A DNA stretch of 29,384 bases from Sphaerochaeta sp. UBA5849 (GCA_002432715.1 DJGJ01000024.1:1-29384); one strand, 5' to 3'. Shown: positions 8,323 through 17,333, numbered from the stretch's first letter. The notes: a model not told the origin generated them from the sequence alone. Numbers and translations are program-made.

Positions 8323-11300
8323 TTATTCACCGAACACATCTGAATTCGCTTTGAAAATCTCATCCCACGAAGTGTCATCAGTACTCACTTCCAGGATGTT
8401 GATGGACCTGTCAGCACAATACTGCTTGGTTGCTTCACTTGCTTTCCCAAAGAAAATTGCTGTCCTGGCGGAAGTATAATACAACGGAAGTACCGAACCA
8501 TCCTTAGTACTGACTGAACTTTTTTCCGGCAACCGAAGATTTCGTTGTTTCAAGGCTTGCGTGAACTCTGACTCAACTCCTGAAACCTCTGAAAAGACTG
8601 CATCTTCTCGCTTTGACACAGAACCATTGGCAAGTGCTACCAAGATTTTTATTGCATCCGGGTCCCTACGGTCTATGTCCAGATGCTCAGGTTGGTTGTA
8701 ATACGACAACAAGCACTGATAGCAACCGGCTTCGCAGGGAGGATTACCGTTGGCATCAAGGTCTTCCTGCATATGCTCGGCATCCCATGTCTGCGTCTCA
8801 TTGACATAGTGCATGATCCTCAATGCCTGATCAGATACCATCGAGAGAGCTTTCTTCTCCTCGACGAGCCTGTTCAAAACACCAGCTCCCCCTTCCACGG
8901 CCTCGTAGAACAGGATTCTTTTCCTGTTCTCACTTGTTGGCAGAGGTTCTACAGCCAGTTCAGATTCTTCAATCTGGAATACTTGTTCAATGCCACGTTT
9001 CAGTGCAGCTTGCAGGGTGACCATGGTCTTTTGGGAAAGATCCCCCTCCGGATGAAATACCAGAATATTCTTGCAATCTTCCACGTACGGGACAATCCTT
9101 TGCGGTTTCACCTTATTGGTTACCGGTACCTCGGGATTCTCCGGCTCATCCTCGTCCTCACCCTCTGACTTGCTCCAAAGACCGGACAAGGGATCAATCG
9201 GGAACCCGAGAAGCTCCTTGTTGGTCCTTCGTTTCCATCCCTTGTTGATCTTGTAGACGGTGGCAGCCTGTGCATACAACATCTCACCAAGCTTCTCTTC
9301 CTTGAGCATGATATCGGAGGCTGTCGAGAACCGGGAATCGGCACCATTGAAAACATACGAGGTCTGAAGATCGTAGCCGACCCTCTGCCGCTCCTCATCA
9401 TTCATGGAGATGCGCTGTACCAATCTGGTTTCCACCGTTTCGATACGATACAGCGCATTGATCCGGATGCTCTCAGTCAGGATTTCCCCGCAGCAAGGGC
9501 AACGTTCTGGAGAATCAGCATACCCGGAAGCAATGACACCATAGCCGCAATTTTCACAGATGATAGCATCGTTGGTAGTCAATTGGGTGCTTCCATCTGC
9601 CATGGCGATGCTTGTAGCAGCATTCAGTTTGGCTTTCACAACCCGGAATACTTTGCCTTGGTGATAGATCAGACTTCTGGGTCCAAACTCGGAAAGAGCA
9701 AGGAACCGGGACCGGGAGACCGTAGTAGCATCATCCTTGTCCTCAGTGGTACTGGGTATCCAGGCGAGCAGAGGCAGGCGCGGGAAATTGTATCCAGGAA
9801 GCACTCCCTGACTTGCCAAATAGCGGTAGCTGTAGAAATCAGACGACGAAGAGTTCCTACTCCTGGTGGTTGTCAACAAACCCATCTGGATGCTCGCATC
9901 GTTATAGAGCCTCTGAGCAGCTTTCTTTTGTTGCTGGGTTGCTGTGGGAGACATGTTCACTGTATGCGACTGCTCCTGTTGCTGCCGTGTCGCCTTAAAG
10001 AGGTTCCGCCAGCGGTCAAAGGCTGTCTCAAAGCGGTTCCAAGCGGATGAGACCAAACCTTGTGCATACTGTTCGCTGAACCAAGGTGCCTTCTCCGGTA
10101 CAAGATACTCCTTTACTGTCTCAAGAAGAGCGTTGATCTCCCCTAAGGAACGCTTGGAAAGCTCTGGGTCACAGAATGCGTCTCGGATCTCCTTCCGAAC
10201 CTCCAAGAACGATTCCTCATGCTCCAGATCAAGGATATCAGGAATGGAAGAACCTATTGGGTATCCTGACAAAGCAAACCATACAGCCAGCATATGGCTA
10301 TCGATCAGGTCCTTGTTGGAAAGATCCAACGAGGGAGTCCTGACCGTACCATGGACCATCTCATTCTTGTGATGGAAGAACCATTGGTCATGGGGGCTTT
10401 GGGAGGCACAGTACGATACCACCAACGCAGCTTGTCCGGAGCGGCCTGCACGTCCTGAACGCTGGGCGTAGTTTGCCGCTGTTGGAGGTATATTGCGCAG
10501 GTACACGGTATTGAGCGAAGAGATATCGATGCCCAATTCCATGGTTGGGGAACAATAGAGCACAGGAAGTGGCTCCAACTGCTTTTTCTCCGGGTGTTCC
10601 TTCTTCCAGGTTTCCTGGTCTTCCTTGGAGTATCGGAACCGTTTCTCGAGTATTTCACGTTCATCCGATTCAACTTGAGCCGTATGCTCTCTGGACTCAA
10701 ACTGGAAGAGGGTAAAATCCCGAGACTTGAACTGTGTTGCAATCGAAGAATACAAGGCAGTGAAGAACTCATTGGACCAACGGGAGCGGTCAACGTTCTC
10801 CTTCAATTTCCATACAAGGATGCTGTCGTTGAGCTGCCAGCCAATCAGGTCACCTTTTTTCTCCTTGATCTGATTGATCAATCCATAGGAGGAAGCAATT
10901 GCAAGAAGGGAGCGTGTTACTTCTTCGATCATCTTTCCCCTTTCAGTGTTGCGTAACGTCTCCCAGCTTGTACCTTTCCATAGCTCAGGATTCTTCAGCT
11001 TCCGTCCGATATACGAATAGGTGCCACCTCCAACATACTTGAAGATTCGTTCCCCTTTGTCTGTGATAGTGGGTAGCTTCCCCACTATCAGACGATTACC
11101 CGTTCTCAGCTTCTCATGCTCATAGAAGCCCCAGCGTTCAACCAGATGGTTGTACGTGTTCCTCTGCACTACCTGAAGCTCATCCGGATCCCAATAGGAG
11201 GAACTGATGCATAGGTTTGCCTGCATTTCCTCAAACAACATCTTGTATAACCTGAACCGGATTTCAGGAGTAGCTCCCTTAAGAACTGCAGGAGCATCCG

Positions 11301-13551
11301 TGAACTTGGAATCATCAGCGCAAAGTTGCTCAAGGTATGCGTAGTGAATCTGCAACATTCCGAGCTGAATCAGGTTTGGGTTGTTGTATCGCCATCCTCT
11401 GGAAAGATCGTTGAGAATCCTATAAGCAAGAATTTGTTTCTCGTATTTCTGGTAACTGAGCCTCAGGTTCGTTGCCATGGTGGGATTCTTTAAATATTCC
11501 CTGAGTATTTCAGGATCATCCGAGTCAAAACCCAAGGCTTCAAACACTGCCTGGGCGAGATTCTCAATCCGGATCATCCCACCGTTGTTCCTCAACGCAG
11601 CCAAGAGTGCTGAACGCATGGTAACCAGGTAGATGAAATCATTGAAATGCCCTGATTGCAACGCAGCATCCTGACGGTTATCGGAGAACCCCAGTATCTT
11701 CTTCTGGGCGAACGTACTGGTTTCCTTGTCAAACATCTGCTCCAAAAGGTTGAGCGTGATGATGGTGGTCGATGAAGAACGACCTTCACCTGAAAGCCCG
11801 ACCAATTTGTTGACATCCTTCGATCTGGATTCATGTTCAAGTCCACAATTGGGGCAGAACTTCACAGTTCCGGGGATGAACCAGTACTTGACGGCACCTG
11901 CTTGAGCCTCGCCTTGGGCGTTGATCTCAATCAATTTGGGGATGGATTTCCTCATCCCTGTTTTGACTATCTGGTTCCCTTTCTTGTCAAAATCCATCCA
12001 GGACTCGGGAATATCAGAGTCGCTTTGGTAATTCTGCTCAGCAGAGACTGGCACCAGGTACCCAAACCGACCGGCTTCATCATCCTTTTGGCTTGGGACA
12101 TCATCTATCCGCCGTGGTTCGAATGTAGTCAGGTCATCATCCACCCACACTGGAAGGTACTCCTGTCCGCATTCCCTACAGAAGTATGTCCGATACAAGC
12201 GAACGTTCTCTTTCTGTCTTCCTGGAGCATACTGTTGTTCATCCAAGGTGATGAGCCGCTCGCCCACCGGTTCGAGAGTGGTAAGCACTACTCCAGGTCC
12301 GCTGATGAACTGATGAAGCTTGAATGCAAACAGCGGCTCTTTCTTCGGCGATACCACGTGTTCGCAATGAACAAGGAATTTCCTCAGTGTTTCAAGAGCC
12401 ATCACTCGTGAAACATCGGCATCCGATGCCAATCTGTCCAAAGCCTCAGAGAGACTGATGGGAGTAGCACGTTCCGGGGACTTGCCGGGTACAAGAATGA
12501 TTCCCAATGTCAGTTCAACCCAGATCGATAATTCGTCCAGTGCAAGAGCGGCATAGTCATCTGGGAACGGAGATCCTGACACGATGCGTTTATGCAGGGC
12601 GTTCTTGTCGATTTTCCTTGCCTCGGGTGTGACACGGGTCAAGACTTCGCCTATTACGTTGGTTACAGGAATTTTCACCCCGAACAATGTCGAGGCCGTC
12701 TCTGCTACCGCCTTAGCCTTGTCATCAGCACTTCCGATGGATGACATGGTTGCGGATGTACCGATGCAGATCATGGAGCTGGCTTGAAGCCGTTGCCTCA
12801 GTCTTCTGATCAACATGGCAACGTCAGCGCCCTGCCTTCCCCGATACGTATGCAGTTCGTCCAAGACCAGGAATTCCAATCCCATGCTATGTTGGACAAC
12901 TTGATTATCGACTTCTTCATTTCGAGTAAGTATGAGTTCCAACATCATGTAGTTGGTCAGTAGGATGTCCGGTGGATTATTGGCAAGCTTTGATCTCTCT
13001 GTGCTGTCTTCTTGGCCTGTATACCGTGCTACAGTAATAGGCCGTGAGTCGGAGTCTGGATAGTTATCAAGGAACTTGTTGATTTCTCCCAGCTGGCTGT
13101 TGGCAAGAGCATTCATCGGATACACAATAATTGCTCGTGTTTTAGGAGTACTATCCTGTTCCTTACCCCTGATGATCGCATCTATGATTGGAATGAAGAA
13201 AGCAAGACTTTTCCCTGATCCTGTTCCTGTTGTGAGCACATAGCTCTGTTTATCACGGGCTTTCCGGATTGCCTGTTCCTGGTGATTGAAGAGTGTGAGC
13301 GGAGCACCTTTGATTCTGAACAAGGTTTCACATAACGGGTGAAGCAAATCAGCCTTCACCAGCTCTGTTATGGTATGTGTAGTCTTATAGTGAGGATTGA
13401 CTTGAATCAGGGGTTCCGGCCAGAACCGACCATTCCCATACTCTTCATCAAGTACTTCTTTGATATCCGGTGCAGATACTCTGGTAAAACTTCTGGAAAA
13501 CTTGGAAAATGATTCAATCAGATTATCCCGAAACTCAAAAATATCCTTCAT
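8323..13551 (-). CDS. Large DEAD/DEAH helicase with DUF1998 (MZB) domain, DrmA/DruE-like
   Basis: A 1742-residue helicase, the largest gene here. Walker A is TTGTGSGKS at about residue 108, motif II is DELH near 232, motif III is GTSATM, and motif VI is QRSGRAGRSG near 1033. Paired CxxC zinc sites appear near 457 (FCRECG), 568 (FCPNCG) and 1329-1354 (CENCGYG to CPCCGE). The C-terminal DUF1998/MZB signature follows: EGGAGVLNRL, then CEAGCYQCLLSYYNQ near 1612. MrfA-type helicases have the same ending but are less than half as long. DISARM normally splits helicase (DrmA) and DUF1998 (DrmB) between two genes, while Druantia DruE is a comparably large single protein. The ATG at 13551 is chosen over an upstream TTG because GGGAG lies at 13559-13563. 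Confidence 0.82.
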   Translation of the reverse strand: MKDIFEFRDNLIESFSKFSRSFTRVSAPDIKEVLDEEYGNGRFWPEPLIQVNPHYKTTHTITELVKADLLHPLCETLFRIKGAPLTLFNHQEQAIRKARDKQSYVLTTGTGSGKSLAFFIPIIDAIIRGKEQDSTPKTRAIIVYPMNALANSQLGEINKFLDNYPDSDSRPITVARYTGQEDSTERSKLANNPPDILLTNYMMLELILTRNEEVDNQVVQHSMGLEFLVLDELHTYRGRQGADVAMLIRRLRQRLQASSMICIGTSATMSSIGSADDKAKAVAETASTLFGVKIPVTNVIGEVLTRVTPEARKIDKNALHKRIVSGSPFPDDYAALALDELSIWVELTLGIILVPGKSPERATPISLSEALDRLASDADVSRVMALETLRKFLVHCEHVVSPKKEPLFAFKLHQFISGPGVVLTTLEPVGERLITLDEQQYAPGRQKENVRLYRTYFCRECGQEYLPVWVDDDLTTFEPRRIDDVPSQKDDEAGRFGYLVPVSAEQNYQSDSDIPESWMDFDKKGNQIVKTGMRKSIPKLIEINAQGEAQAGAVKYWFIPGTVKFCPNCGLEHESRSKDVNKLVGLSGEGRSSSTTIITLNLLEQMFDKETSTFAQKKILGFSDNRQDAALQSGHFNDFIYLVTMRSALLAALRNNGGMIRIENLAQAVFEALGFDSDDPEILREYLKNPTMATNLRLSYQKYEKQILAYRILNDLSRGWRYNNPNLIQLGMLQIHYAYLEQLCADDSKFTDAPAVLKGATPEIRFRLYKMLFEEMQANLCISSSYWDPDELQVVQRNTYNHLVERWGFYEHEKLRTGNRLIVGKLPTITDKGERIFKYVGGGTYSYIGRKLKNPELWKGTSWETLRNTERGKMIEEVTRSLLAIASSYGLINQIKEKKGDLIGWQLNDSILVWKLKENVDRSRWSNEFFTALYSSIATQFKSRDFTLFQFESREHTAQVESDEREILEKRFRYSKEDQETWKKEHPEKKQLEPLPVLYCSPTMELGIDISSLNTVYLRNIPPTAANYAQRSGRAGRSGQAALVVSYCASQSPHDQWFFHHKNEMVHGTVRTPSLDLSNKDLIDSHMLAVWFALSGYPIGSSIPDILDLEHEESFLEVRKEIRDAFCDPELSKRSLGEINALLETVKEYLVPEKAPWFSEQYAQGLVSSAWNRFETAFDRWRNLFKATRQQQEQSHTVNMSPTATQQQKKAAQRLYNDASIQMGLLTTTRSRNSSSSDFYSYRYLASQGVLPGYNFPRLPLLAWIPSTTEDKDDATTVSRSRFLALSEFGPRSLIYHQGKVFRVVKAKLNAATSIAMADGSTQLTTNDAIICENCGYGVIASGYADSPERCPCCGEILTESIRINALYRIETVETRLVQRISMNDEERQRVGYDLQTSYVFNGADSRFSTASDIMLKEEKLGEMLYAQAATVYKINKGWKRRTNKELLGFPIDPLSGLWSKSEGEDEDEPENPEVPVTNKVKPQRIVPYVEDCKNILVFHPEGDLSQKTMVTLQAALKRGIEQVFQIEESELAVEPLPTSENRKRILFYEAVEGGAGVLNRLVEEKKALSMVSDQALRIMHYVNETQTWDAEHMQEDLDANGNPPCEAGCYQCLLSYYNQPEHLDIDRRDPDAIKILVALANGSVSKREDAVFSEVSGVESEFTQALKQRNLRLPEKSSVSTKDGSVLPLYYTSARTAIFFGKASEATKQYCADRSINILEVSTDDTSWDEIFKANSDVFGE

Positions 13552-13727
13552 GAGACAACTCCCATTCAACCATTAAGGAAATAAGTTGTTGGATATGACT
13601 AACAGCCTACCCTCTTAACAAGACATACTACCATAGATTCCATGCTTACAGCTAAGCTAATTGCTCTGGGATACAAATTCTACACAGTATAAAGAGTCTG
13701 GACAAAAGTAAGGATACATCAAACCAA

Positions 13728-14207
13728 TCATCCCCAGATGGCTTTTTTTGCTGTCTCACTGACTATGTCAACCAGGATATCACGTACCCCTGAGGCAATT
13801 TCTTTGCCTACTTTCCCCAGAATGGTTTTTACTCTGAATGAAGCGACTTTTGCCTGTGGAGTATCCTTCATTAAGCTATCTAAGTCAGTCTTGAATTGAG
13901 TCAGCTCTGCACCTTCTAGTTTACCTGATAATTCCATCAACTCACTTGCTGCTTGAAGACTGCGCTCTGTCCAAGGAAAAGGTCTGCCACAATTATGGCA
14001 AAAAGAGGGCTTCACGTATTCAAAATCACCGAGAACATCGGGCTCGTAATACGATCCCCGAATAGGACTATCACAATGTGGACATTTAGTTATTGTCTGC
14101 TCTCCACAGATAGAGCAATACTTCTCTCTCAAATCTGGCATAACGTCTGCATAAGAAGTAGTTACGTGTCCATTTAAACATATTTCTGCTACTCGATAAA
14201 CGCCCAT
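13728..14207 (-). CDS. DUF2321 zinc-ribbon protein
   Basis: A 159-residue protein recognised as DUF2321 from its start (MGVYRVAEICLNGHV) and the metal-binding pairs C31/C34 (CSICG), C42/C45 (CPHCDSPIRG) and C70/C73 (CHNCGRPFPW). The second half (80-159) is predicted helical and has no recognised motif. The function of this family is unknown. AAAGGAG precedes the ATG at 14207. It reads in the same direction as the defence operon and lies 176 nt upstream of the large helicase, so it may be an accessory gene or simply cargo of the same island. Confidence 0.7.
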   Translation of the reverse strand: MGVYRVAEICLNGHVTTSYADVMPDLREKYCSICGEQTITKCPHCDSPIRGSYYEPDVLGDFEYVKPSFCHNCGRPFPWTERSLQAASELMELSGKLEGAELTQFKTDLDSLMKDTPQAKVASFRVKTILGKVGKEIASGVRDILVDIVSETAKKAIWG

Positions 14208-14293
14208 AATCTATACTCCTTTCGTCAATATATGAGGCCAAAGCGCTTTATACATCTGTGACGGATTAAAGAAAAAACCATCGCAAGAAGGTC

Positions 14294-14527
14294 TTACTTT
14301 GTATCCTTTGGCGGGCATGGATCATGTCCATATGAGTTTGGGTTCTGGATCTTCCCATCTTTTCCATGGATTACCAATTCCGCATCTTGATTCTTTGCCA
14401 CACCTTTTGCGTAATCAACAGCTTTGTCTTTTGTACTGAAACTCTTGGTAGCTTTCTCAGCTCCACCCTTCTTTACACTCCAACCTCCCTTAGGAGAAGG
14501 AATCACATGCTGTGTTGTTTTTGCCAT
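14294..14527 (-). CDS. DUF2188 small protein
   Basis: A 77-residue basic protein: MAKTTQHVIPSPKGGWSVKK, then KATKSFSTKDKAVDYAKGVAKNQDAELVIHGKDGKI. This is the DUF2188 pattern (HVxPxxxGWxVKxxGxxxAxxxxxTKxEAxxxArxxAxxxxxELxIHxxDGxI), a small single-domain family of unknown function. The ATG at 14527 is preferred to an in-frame TTG at 14539 because GGAGG at 14533-14537 is correctly spaced for it. It is the first gene of the minus-strand island. No strong terminator was seen between it and the DUF2321 gene 86 nt downstream. Confidence 0.72.
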   Translation of the reverse strand: MAKTTQHVIPSPKGGWSVKKGGAEKATKSFSTKDKAVDYAKGVAKNQDAELVIHGKDGKIQNPNSYGHDPCPPKDTK

Positions 14528-14717
14528 TATAACCTCCAATATATATTTTTATACCTACAAAGAAATACTTTCAGATACAAATATAAATCGGTCTCATTTC
14601 CATAACAAGCCCCGTTTATTATGATTTCCCACTTTTAGTGACGTCTTTACAGAAAGGAGAGAAGGTGTACCAACAAAGGTGCCAATTCCAAGATGTTTTA
14701 CCCTGTTCTAGGTTGTT
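14528..14717. other. Gene-free spacer between DUF2188 and the right Fic remnant
   Basis: About 190 bp, AT-rich near 14535-14590. It contains no coding sequence I can support. A TATAAA-like word lies about 25 nt upstream of the DUF2188 start on the minus strand, but no convincing -35 element accompanies it. Confidence 0.4.
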
Positions 14718-14960
14718 TCATAATGCTTGACAGCAAATCAATTTAGAAACATAATGGCGCAAATTGGATTCATGCGAATGGTATATTTCGTCTACCAGTA
14801 TTTGCGCCTCAAACTTCTTCCTGTCAGGAAACCCCAATTGATCCGATGGAGTCTCTACTTTTCCTTGAGATTGAGCAATTTTACTGATATCCAAGAGCAA
14901 GGAAGGTAGATCGCAGGTAAAATGCGGCCAGTCCGGCTGTTGCCAAATATAGGTATCCAA
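14718..14960 (-). pseudogene. Fic-family protein N-terminal fragment (DUF4172 type), right copy
   Basis: The reading frame runs LDTYIWQQPDWPHFTCD, then SLLLDISKIAQSQGKVE, DQLGFPDRKK and EIYHSHESNL, ending at 14718 after 80 residues. It is clearly the DUF4172 N-terminal domain of Fic proteins, kept further than in the left copy. The usual SSxIEG inhibitory-like motif has decayed to HSHESN and the Fic catalytic domain is gone. Where the left copy has ATGGATAC, this copy has TTGGATAC after a one-base deletion, so only a TTG start remains. An in-frame ATG at 15008 lies inside the operator, upstream of the -10 box, and is an unlikely start. I treat it as a truncated relic. Confidence 0.65.
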
Positions 14961-14986
14961 GATGGACTTTATGCTGTATGCGTAGA
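14910..14986 (-). repeat. Direct repeat, right copy: Fic leader and first codons
   Basis: This 77-bp block matches 87-164 at 70 of 78 aligned positions, in the same orientation. It covers the proximal operator arm, leader and first codons of the right Fic fragment. See the left copy. Confidence 0.8.
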
Positions 14987-15008
14987 TTATATACTGTATT
15001 CTACGCAT
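14978..15008 (-). promoter_or_regulatory. Promoter with operator dyad upstream of right Fic remnant
   Basis: ATGCGTAGA at 14978-14986 and TCTACGCAT at 15000-15008 form a perfect 9-bp inverted repeat. A consensus -10 hexamer TATAAT on the minus strand lies at 14986-14991, between and touching the arms. No good -35 hexamer was found. A protein bound to the dyad would block the -10 box, so this is probably an autoregulated promoter. It points toward the Fic remnant and onward to the DUF2188 gene and the defence operon. Confidence 0.55.
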
Positions 15009-15025
15009 GAGGGAAATACCTTACC

Positions 15026-16114
15026 TTAGGAGGCTTCCTTCTGCTGCTTCAGCAGCTGATACACCGTTGCCGCCAAGGGGACTCCAAAGAGGACGCCTGG
15101 CACCCCGAACAATCCAGCTCCCAGGATGACTGAAACAAAGACCCAGACTCCGGGCAATCCCACCGAACTGCCGACCACACGGGGGTAGATGATGTTGCCT
15201 TCCAGTTGTTGGAGAATGACCAGGAACAGTACAAAGAAAAGTGCCAGACGCAGGCTTTGACCAAAGATCAGGACAAAGCCGACGGCCCCGCCGAGGTAGG
15301 CTCCCACCAAGGGGATGAGGGCGGTCATCCCCACCACCGAACCGACGGTGAGTGCATAGGGAAACCTGAAGAGCAGCATTCCTACCGTGCACAACGTCCC
15401 AAGAATCACCGCTTCCAAAAACTGGCCGGTGAAAAACTTTGAGAAGGTCCTGTTCGCTACAATAAGAATTGCAGTAATCTTGTGATAGTGCTGTTCGGGG
15501 ATGAATCGTTTTGCCAGATAGGAGAGCTGACTTACCAACCGATGCTTTCCGAAGAGCAGGTACAAACTGAAGATCAGTGCAATGAGGCCGGTGGCGACCG
15601 AGCTGACCGCTCCTCCGAGCAACGATATGGTATAGTCGGCAATCTTGGGCGATGATGCCTTGACCTGCTCGATGCCTGCATTCACATACGTTTCAAGAAG
15701 GGTAAACCCTTGTTCAAGCTCGGGTCTGCGGCTCATCAACTGTTGTAGCGACTCTACGCTCTCTTGATAGAGAACCGGCAGGTTTGTGCCGAATTGCTTG
15801 ATCGCCACCCCGAGTTGGGGAAGCAGGAGTACCAAGACCCCTGCGATGAACAGCAAAAAGAGCAACAGTGAGATGCACGTAGCCAAAGCGCGGGCAACTA
15901 TCGGCTTCTTGATCCGCTTCTGGAATTTCAGCTCCAGCTTCTTGGCGGGAATATCCACCAAGTATGCGATTACCACGCCAAGCAACAGGGGTTTGAGCAA
16001 GCCGGCAAAAGCGGAAAAGGCCTCTACCACCTTCGGAAAATAGACTACCGCCAGAGCCAAGGCTGCTCCAATCATCAACAACTCTATTACTCTTCGAAAG
16101 GTACGATGTTCCAT
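15026..16114 (-). CDS. AI-2E family transporter (PerM/TqsA/YdgG-like membrane protein)
   Basis: A 362-residue integral membrane protein with about seven or eight hydrophobic segments. It has the family architecture: two N-terminal helices (IGAALALAVVYFP and LLLGVVIAYLVD), another pair, a soluble middle of about 100 residues, and a C-terminal bundle with ALIPLVGAYLGG, NIIYPRVVGSSVGLP and FGVPGVLFGVPLAA. Members have been linked to autoinducer-2 export or to ion and solute antiport, so the substrate here is unknown. The ATG at 16114 has GGAG at 16121-16124 and is preferred over ATGs at 16126 and 16147. The gene lies outside the fic-repeat bracket and is divergent from the ABC operon. Confidence 0.85.
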   Translation of the reverse strand: MEHRTFRRVIELLMIGAALALAVVYFPKVVEAFSAFAGLLKPLLLGVVIAYLVDIPAKKLELKFQKRIKKPIVARALATCISLLLFLLFIAGVLVLLLPQLGVAIKQFGTNLPVLYQESVESLQQLMSRRPELEQGFTLLETYVNAGIEQVKASSPKIADYTISLLGGAVSSVATGLIALIFSLYLLFGKHRLVSQLSYLAKRFIPEQHYHKITAILIVANRTFSKFFTGQFLEAVILGTLCTVGMLLFRFPYALTVGSVVGMTALIPLVGAYLGGAVGFVLIFGQSLRLALFFVLFLVILQQLEGNIIYPRVVGSSVGLPGVWVFVSVILGAGLFGVPGVLFGVPLAATVYQLLKQQKEAS

Positions 16115-16254
16115 CTCTAGCTCCATCAAAGTTTGAGTATTGCACATACTTCGGGAGATTGCAAATCGTGCAGCTTACTCCTACACATTCTCGTTTCAAT
16201 TGCACCAGAGCCCAATTATCCAACAAAAATATTCTCTCACTGTGGAAATATGCA

Positions 16255-16263
16255 TGATATACT
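16255..16263 (+). promoter_or_regulatory. Extended -10 promoter for the ABC importer operon
   Basis: TGATATACT forms an extended -10 element (TGnTATACT) 30 nt upstream of the binding-protein start at 16293. The ribosome-binding site AAAGGAG lies at 16277-16283. The -35 region is weak, as is usual for extended -10 promoters. Confidence 0.45.
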
Positions 16264-16292
16264 GAGACTAATCAAAAAAGGAGATTGTTGCT

Positions 16293-17333
16293 ATGAAGAA
16301 AGTGTTTTTGATGCTCTGTGTCCTGGCAGCTGTCGGCTCGTTGCTTTTTGCAGCAGGTGCAGCTGAGAAGCCTAAAGCCGGTGATGAAGGCCTCTCTGGA
16401 AAATTGGTAATCTATACTTCGATGTACGACGATGTCATCGAAGCGATCGACGAAACCCTCGAAGAGGTGTTCCCTACCGTCGACATTGAATTTTTCTATG
16501 GTGGAACCGGCACGCTCCAGGCCAAGATTGCGGCAGAGTTCGCAGCAGGCAAGCTCGGTTGTGACATGCTCATGGTCGCCGACCCTTCCTATGCCTTGGA
16601 ACTCAAGCAGATGGGAGTCCTCCAGCCGATCATGATCAACAATGCCGCCGACCTGGCATTTGATTACGACAAGGAAGGCTATTGGTATCCGGTACGCATC
16701 AGCAACATGGTCCTGGCCTACAATCCTGCAAAATATTCCAAGTCCGATATCCCCAATTCCTTCTATGATTTTGCCTACGACAAGCGGGTGGAGGGCATGA
16801 TCAGCATGTCCAATCCCTTGACCAGCGGTACTGCACTGGATACCATCAGCGCACTGAAGGACAAGTATGGATACGAGTATTTCACCGCCCTTGGCAACCA
16901 GAAGGTGAAGATTGAGAGTGGTTCGGTCGCCCTGACCAAACTTGAAACCGGTGAGTGCAAGGTCATCATGATCCTTGAGGAATCGGTGCTGCAGAAGCGT
17001 GAGATGGACAAGTCCAAGATTGAAGTAATTTACCCCACCGACGGCACCATTGTTGTTCCCTCCCCGATCATGTCGATCAACGACCAGTGGAGCCCCAACA
17101 AGAATAGTGCAGCCGCCAAAGCCGTCACCGAGTGGTTCTTGTCCGACGAAGGCCAGGCCAATATCGTCAAGGCTTGGATGCACTCCGTTTCTTCCAAGTA
17201 TCCCAATCACCCCTACGACGCCATCCCGACCAAGGAAATCCTGAAGAACACGATTCCCGTCGACTGGCAGGCAACGGTAACCTTGCGCGAAGAACTTCGC
17301 ACCAAGTTCCAGGAAGCTGTCGCCAAGAAGTAA
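16293..17333 (+). CDS. ABC transporter periplasmic binding protein, ferric/polyamine (FbpA/PotD) type
   Basis: A 346-residue exported protein. MKKVFLMLCVLAAVGSLLFAAGAAEKP is a cleavable signal peptide without a lipobox cysteine. The mature part begins LVIYTSMYDD and continues with FFYGGTGTLQAKIAAE, matching the family of iron(III), thiamine, spermidine and phosphonate binding proteins (type 2 periplasmic fold). The usual iron-binding tyrosine pair near the C-terminus is not obvious, so the substrate is not assigned. It is first in a plus-strand operon with a fused permease and an ATPase. A hairpin after the stop may favour its expression over the downstream genes. Confidence 0.82.
   Translation: MKKVFLMLCVLAAVGSLLFAAGAAEKPKAGDEGLSGKLVIYTSMYDDVIEAIDETLEEVFPTVDIEFFYGGTGTLQAKIAAEFAAGKLGCDMLMVADPSYALELKQMGVLQPIMINNAADLAFDYDKEGYWYPVRISNMVLAYNPAKYSKSDIPNSFYDFAYDKRVEGMISMSNPLTSGTALDTISALKDKYGYEYFTALGNQKVKIESGSVALTKLETGECKVIMILEESVLQKREMDKSKIEVIYPTDGTIVVPSPIMSINDQWSPNKNSAAAKAVTEWFLSDEGQANIVKAWMHSVSSKYPNHPYDAIPTKEILKNTIPVDWQATVTLREELRTKFQEAVAKK

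Noticed and set aside
13552..13727. Promoter for the large helicase gene
   Set aside because: A TTGTTA word with a TCATAT-like hexamer 17 nt downstream exists on the minus strand, but the -10 match is 3 of 6, too poor to list.
14262..14290. Possible terminator between DUF2188 and DUF2321 (short ACC/GGT stem with a T-run on the minus strand)
   Set aside because: The stem is only 3-4 bp, too weak to support.
14718..15008. Taking the ATG at 15008 as start of a 96-residue intact gene
   Set aside because: That ATG lies in an operator arm upstream of the TATAAT box, so it would not be in the transcript. The Fic domain is also truncated.
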